A stretch of DNA of 64,000 nucleotides from Amia ocellicauda (taxonomy: Eukaryota > Chordata > Actinopteri > Amiiformes > Amiidae). The translations under genes and the position numbers were made by a program. The notes beneath the pieces are model-generated. The model worked only from the letters and a program-made list of their open reading frames with translations, ran no database searches and was not told the origin of the DNA. Of this stretch, positions 61,700 through 64,000 are shown piece by piece; the first letter of the stretch is position 1; each line of letters opens with the position of its first letter. Location of the stretch: positions 23,515,470-23,579,469 of the forward strand of contig NC_089851.1 of the NCBI RefSeq assembly GCF_036373705.1, written 5' to 3'.

Positions 61700-64000
61700 A
61701 GAGTGGAAGTTTTTTTATTTGTGCGAGGCTTTTTGATCTTTACAAATACGACAGGCAGAGAGACTTTGCACAAGACCGATAGATAAAATGGTAATTCCTT
61801 AAAAATAATATACAATAAGCATGCAAAGAACGAATGATTGGAACACTGACAGTTTTGATAAAGGATTTTAAATTGTAAAAATGAACTTGAAGACCAGAAT
61901 TAGATGTTCTATATCAAAGCTCCTGCTATGAAAAAGTGTATGTTTGGTGTAAAGCATGAGCTTTCTGAATCCCATCATTCTGTGCTGCTGATGCCATACA
62001 ATGCATTAGAAGCCGCTTAGATAACTGCCTTCACCTCCCAACTGAACAGTACTGGCACAGAGAAGACTGAAGGAATGCTTATTTTAGCAACATCGAAAGA
62101 TTTCAGTGTTTTAGACTTGGCAAGGTTAACCTACCAAGCAATCAAAAATCAATGACAATGTCTTTGGGAATATTATATTTTCCATTATATTTTGTGAAAT
62201 ATTTTTCAACCCTTACGAACTCACCATGACATATATCCCATACAGAGGCTTTGGTAAATTGGGATAATATTTTCTTGTGAAGCCTGTTAAATATTAGTGA
62301 TATGTAAGTTATAGTGGGTTACGAGGATTTAATATACAGTAAATTAACTTTTTTATGACTTCCCCATTTATTTCCCCCAAAGCCTTTGATGAATGCCATT
62401 TATTTGAATGCTATTCAATCTTTTTTGTGGCTTCCTGTATAGAACAGATGACTGCCAAATGTATTACAGAAAAGTATGTCATTTACAATGTGCAGTCATC
62501 ATAAATAATGTGCAGAAAATACTCAACGTCTGTAATTCTTCTGTAGGTAGGGCTGTAATAGCAAGCACAATGTTGACCACTGCCAATTCCCAACACATCC
62601 CCTCAGGTTTGTAGTGTAAGCAAAGTGACCTTGAAGTGCAAATCAAGTTCTCCTTTGTTTGACAAGAATCCCTTGTATTCCAATCCTATTGTGCATTTGC
62701 AAGGTAAATATAAATCATATTAAAGTGGTTCAGCCTCAAGGAACTTACGTGCATTTTTCTGCATGAAATGACCAATAACAACATTAATATCTAAAAACAA
62801 ACAAAAAACATATATGTTGTTCCTGTTCTTCAAAACAAGCTGAGTGTTTTGTGTTTTTATTATTAAGATAGTTTTGCTTTAATGCCAAATGGCTCAGCGA
62901 TCTCCAAGAAGACACAAGTTGTTGAATGTTTTAGGTGATCTATCGTCTACTAAGTTAGAAAACAAAATGTGCATGTCCTGTCTATTACAGCACACATGAA
63001 ATAGCAGGTAGCTTTAGATCTAATTCAGCCATGCTTGAGTAAAAGGAACCTGAGTTTATACAGTTCATTGTGTGACTTCTTGTACAATTAAGTAGTAATG
63101 ATTTAAGTGCCACTCATACCTGCTGCCACACTTCTCTGTGTCATTATTAGTCTATCCCTGTGGGCCATTGTATCTTGGTACTTGTGAGCATTACAATGGA
63201 GCTGCATTCCCATCCCACTGCAGTATGATTTGTAATGGGTCCCTGGGTTTATCCTTCAGAAAATCAGTTGGATCTAATCCTTTTATAATACTTCAAAAGC
63301 TCAATGTCCATGGTTAACATCACAGCTTCAAGCTGCCTCCACCATATGGTGATAAGGCTATGTATCACAAATATATTTTGAAATGGGCAGATAGTGCATC
63401 CTCTAATGAGGGCTTTCAAATATCTTCCCTTCTTCTGAAAAGAGAATCCACGGCTATGTTGTACCAAGGGCAGTAAGTGATCTATTCTCACATGCTTTGT
63501 TTAAAAAATCAAATGAAACAAAAACTGAAATACTATCTCACTAAATTACTAATTATATCTGTGGATATTGTCAAAAGCTTTTAGGCATCCTGGCATTTTC
63601 TACCAAACAATAATTAGGATGTACTGTGTATAAATAGACTCTAGTCTGAATGGAATAATTACTCAACAGGTCCATTCCCCTGCCACATACAACATATTTC
63701 TCTAAATAATGTCATATATAGGGGTCACATATTGCTATGTTCCTCAGATTCTGGAGCCAGTGGACAGTCATTAGGAAGTCATGGGTCACAGATTCCATTG
63801 ATGAAGTAATGGTATCCTGGTATTTCTCATTCCTCCTGCTCTCTGCACCGTCTACCAAAATTAAGCAAGACGGGTATTTCTGTAATACATAATACATTTT
63901 TTGATGATTTTTTTTGAATTGCATTATGCATTATGAAAAGTAATTGGCAAATTAGCAGTTGGATTACTTCCAGTATTCCCAAGCATCATATACAGTTAGA
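61700..64000. other. Gene-free stretch at the right edge
   Basis: I see no supported exon, RNA gene or repeat boundary. Confidence 0.4.

Overview
The window reads as nuclear DNA of a ray-finned fish. Genes are split by GT-AG introns, and the one complete multi-exon protein (MARCHF6) closely follows its vertebrate orthologue. The repeat content is fish-like: L2 and Rex1/CR1-type LINE pieces, L2 tails ending in AAT-type microsatellites, two near-identical Tc1/mariner elements and long AT dinucleotide tracts. The repeat mix would suit a non-teleost or early-branching lineage such as gar, bowfin or sturgeon, but that is only an impression from the repeats.

Layout. 1-6.05 kb is almost entirely mobile DNA: an L2-type endonuclease fragment, a Rex1/CR1-type LINE fragment split by a 415-bp solo LTR, smaller LINE pieces, and an intact 1,221-bp Tc1/mariner element on the minus strand. 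A CCAAT/CRE-rich promoter at 6.1-6.3 kb precedes a small two-coding-exon gene of unknown function (82 aa, 7,054-7,566). From 7.9 to 13.06 kb lies a compact HEAT-repeat gene of the maestro (MROH) family. Its 16 exons join in frame, but the product is only about half the usual family length. Directly behind it is a 2-kb nested palindrome (13.97-16.01 kb), with a tRNA-like inverted pair inserted in one arm. 16-21.5 kb is repeat-rich intergenic DNA.

MARCHF6, the ER membrane RING-CH ubiquitin ligase, occupies 22,038-44,818 in 26 coding exons. The splice sites I could read sum to 2,739 nt, or 912 aa. Intron 12 has U12-type (minor spliceosome) signals and contains the second intact Tc1/mariner copy. 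Intron 2 contains a perfect 53-bp-arm hairpin. A minus-strand arylamine N-acetyltransferase with an undivided coding exon (48,620-49,522) converges tail-to-tail on MARCHF6. It is divergent from ROPN1L (51,204-55,412, 222 aa), a cilium/sperm-flagellum protein whose CpG-rich upstream region carries an RFX X-box-like site. The MARCHF6-ROPN1L order and orientation matches human 5p15.2 as I remember it. From 55.4 kb to the end I see no strongly supported gene, only two candidate exons at 58.74 and 61.18 kb.

The genes do not form one pathway: they cover ER quality control, xenobiotic or acetyl-CoA chemistry, and cilium/flagellum function. The most unusual items are the half-length MROH gene, the nested palindrome, the U12 intron interrupted by a young transposon, the pair of DD36E transposons, and the perfect intronic hairpin. 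I did not find a wholly new biological system that I could defend from sequence alone.
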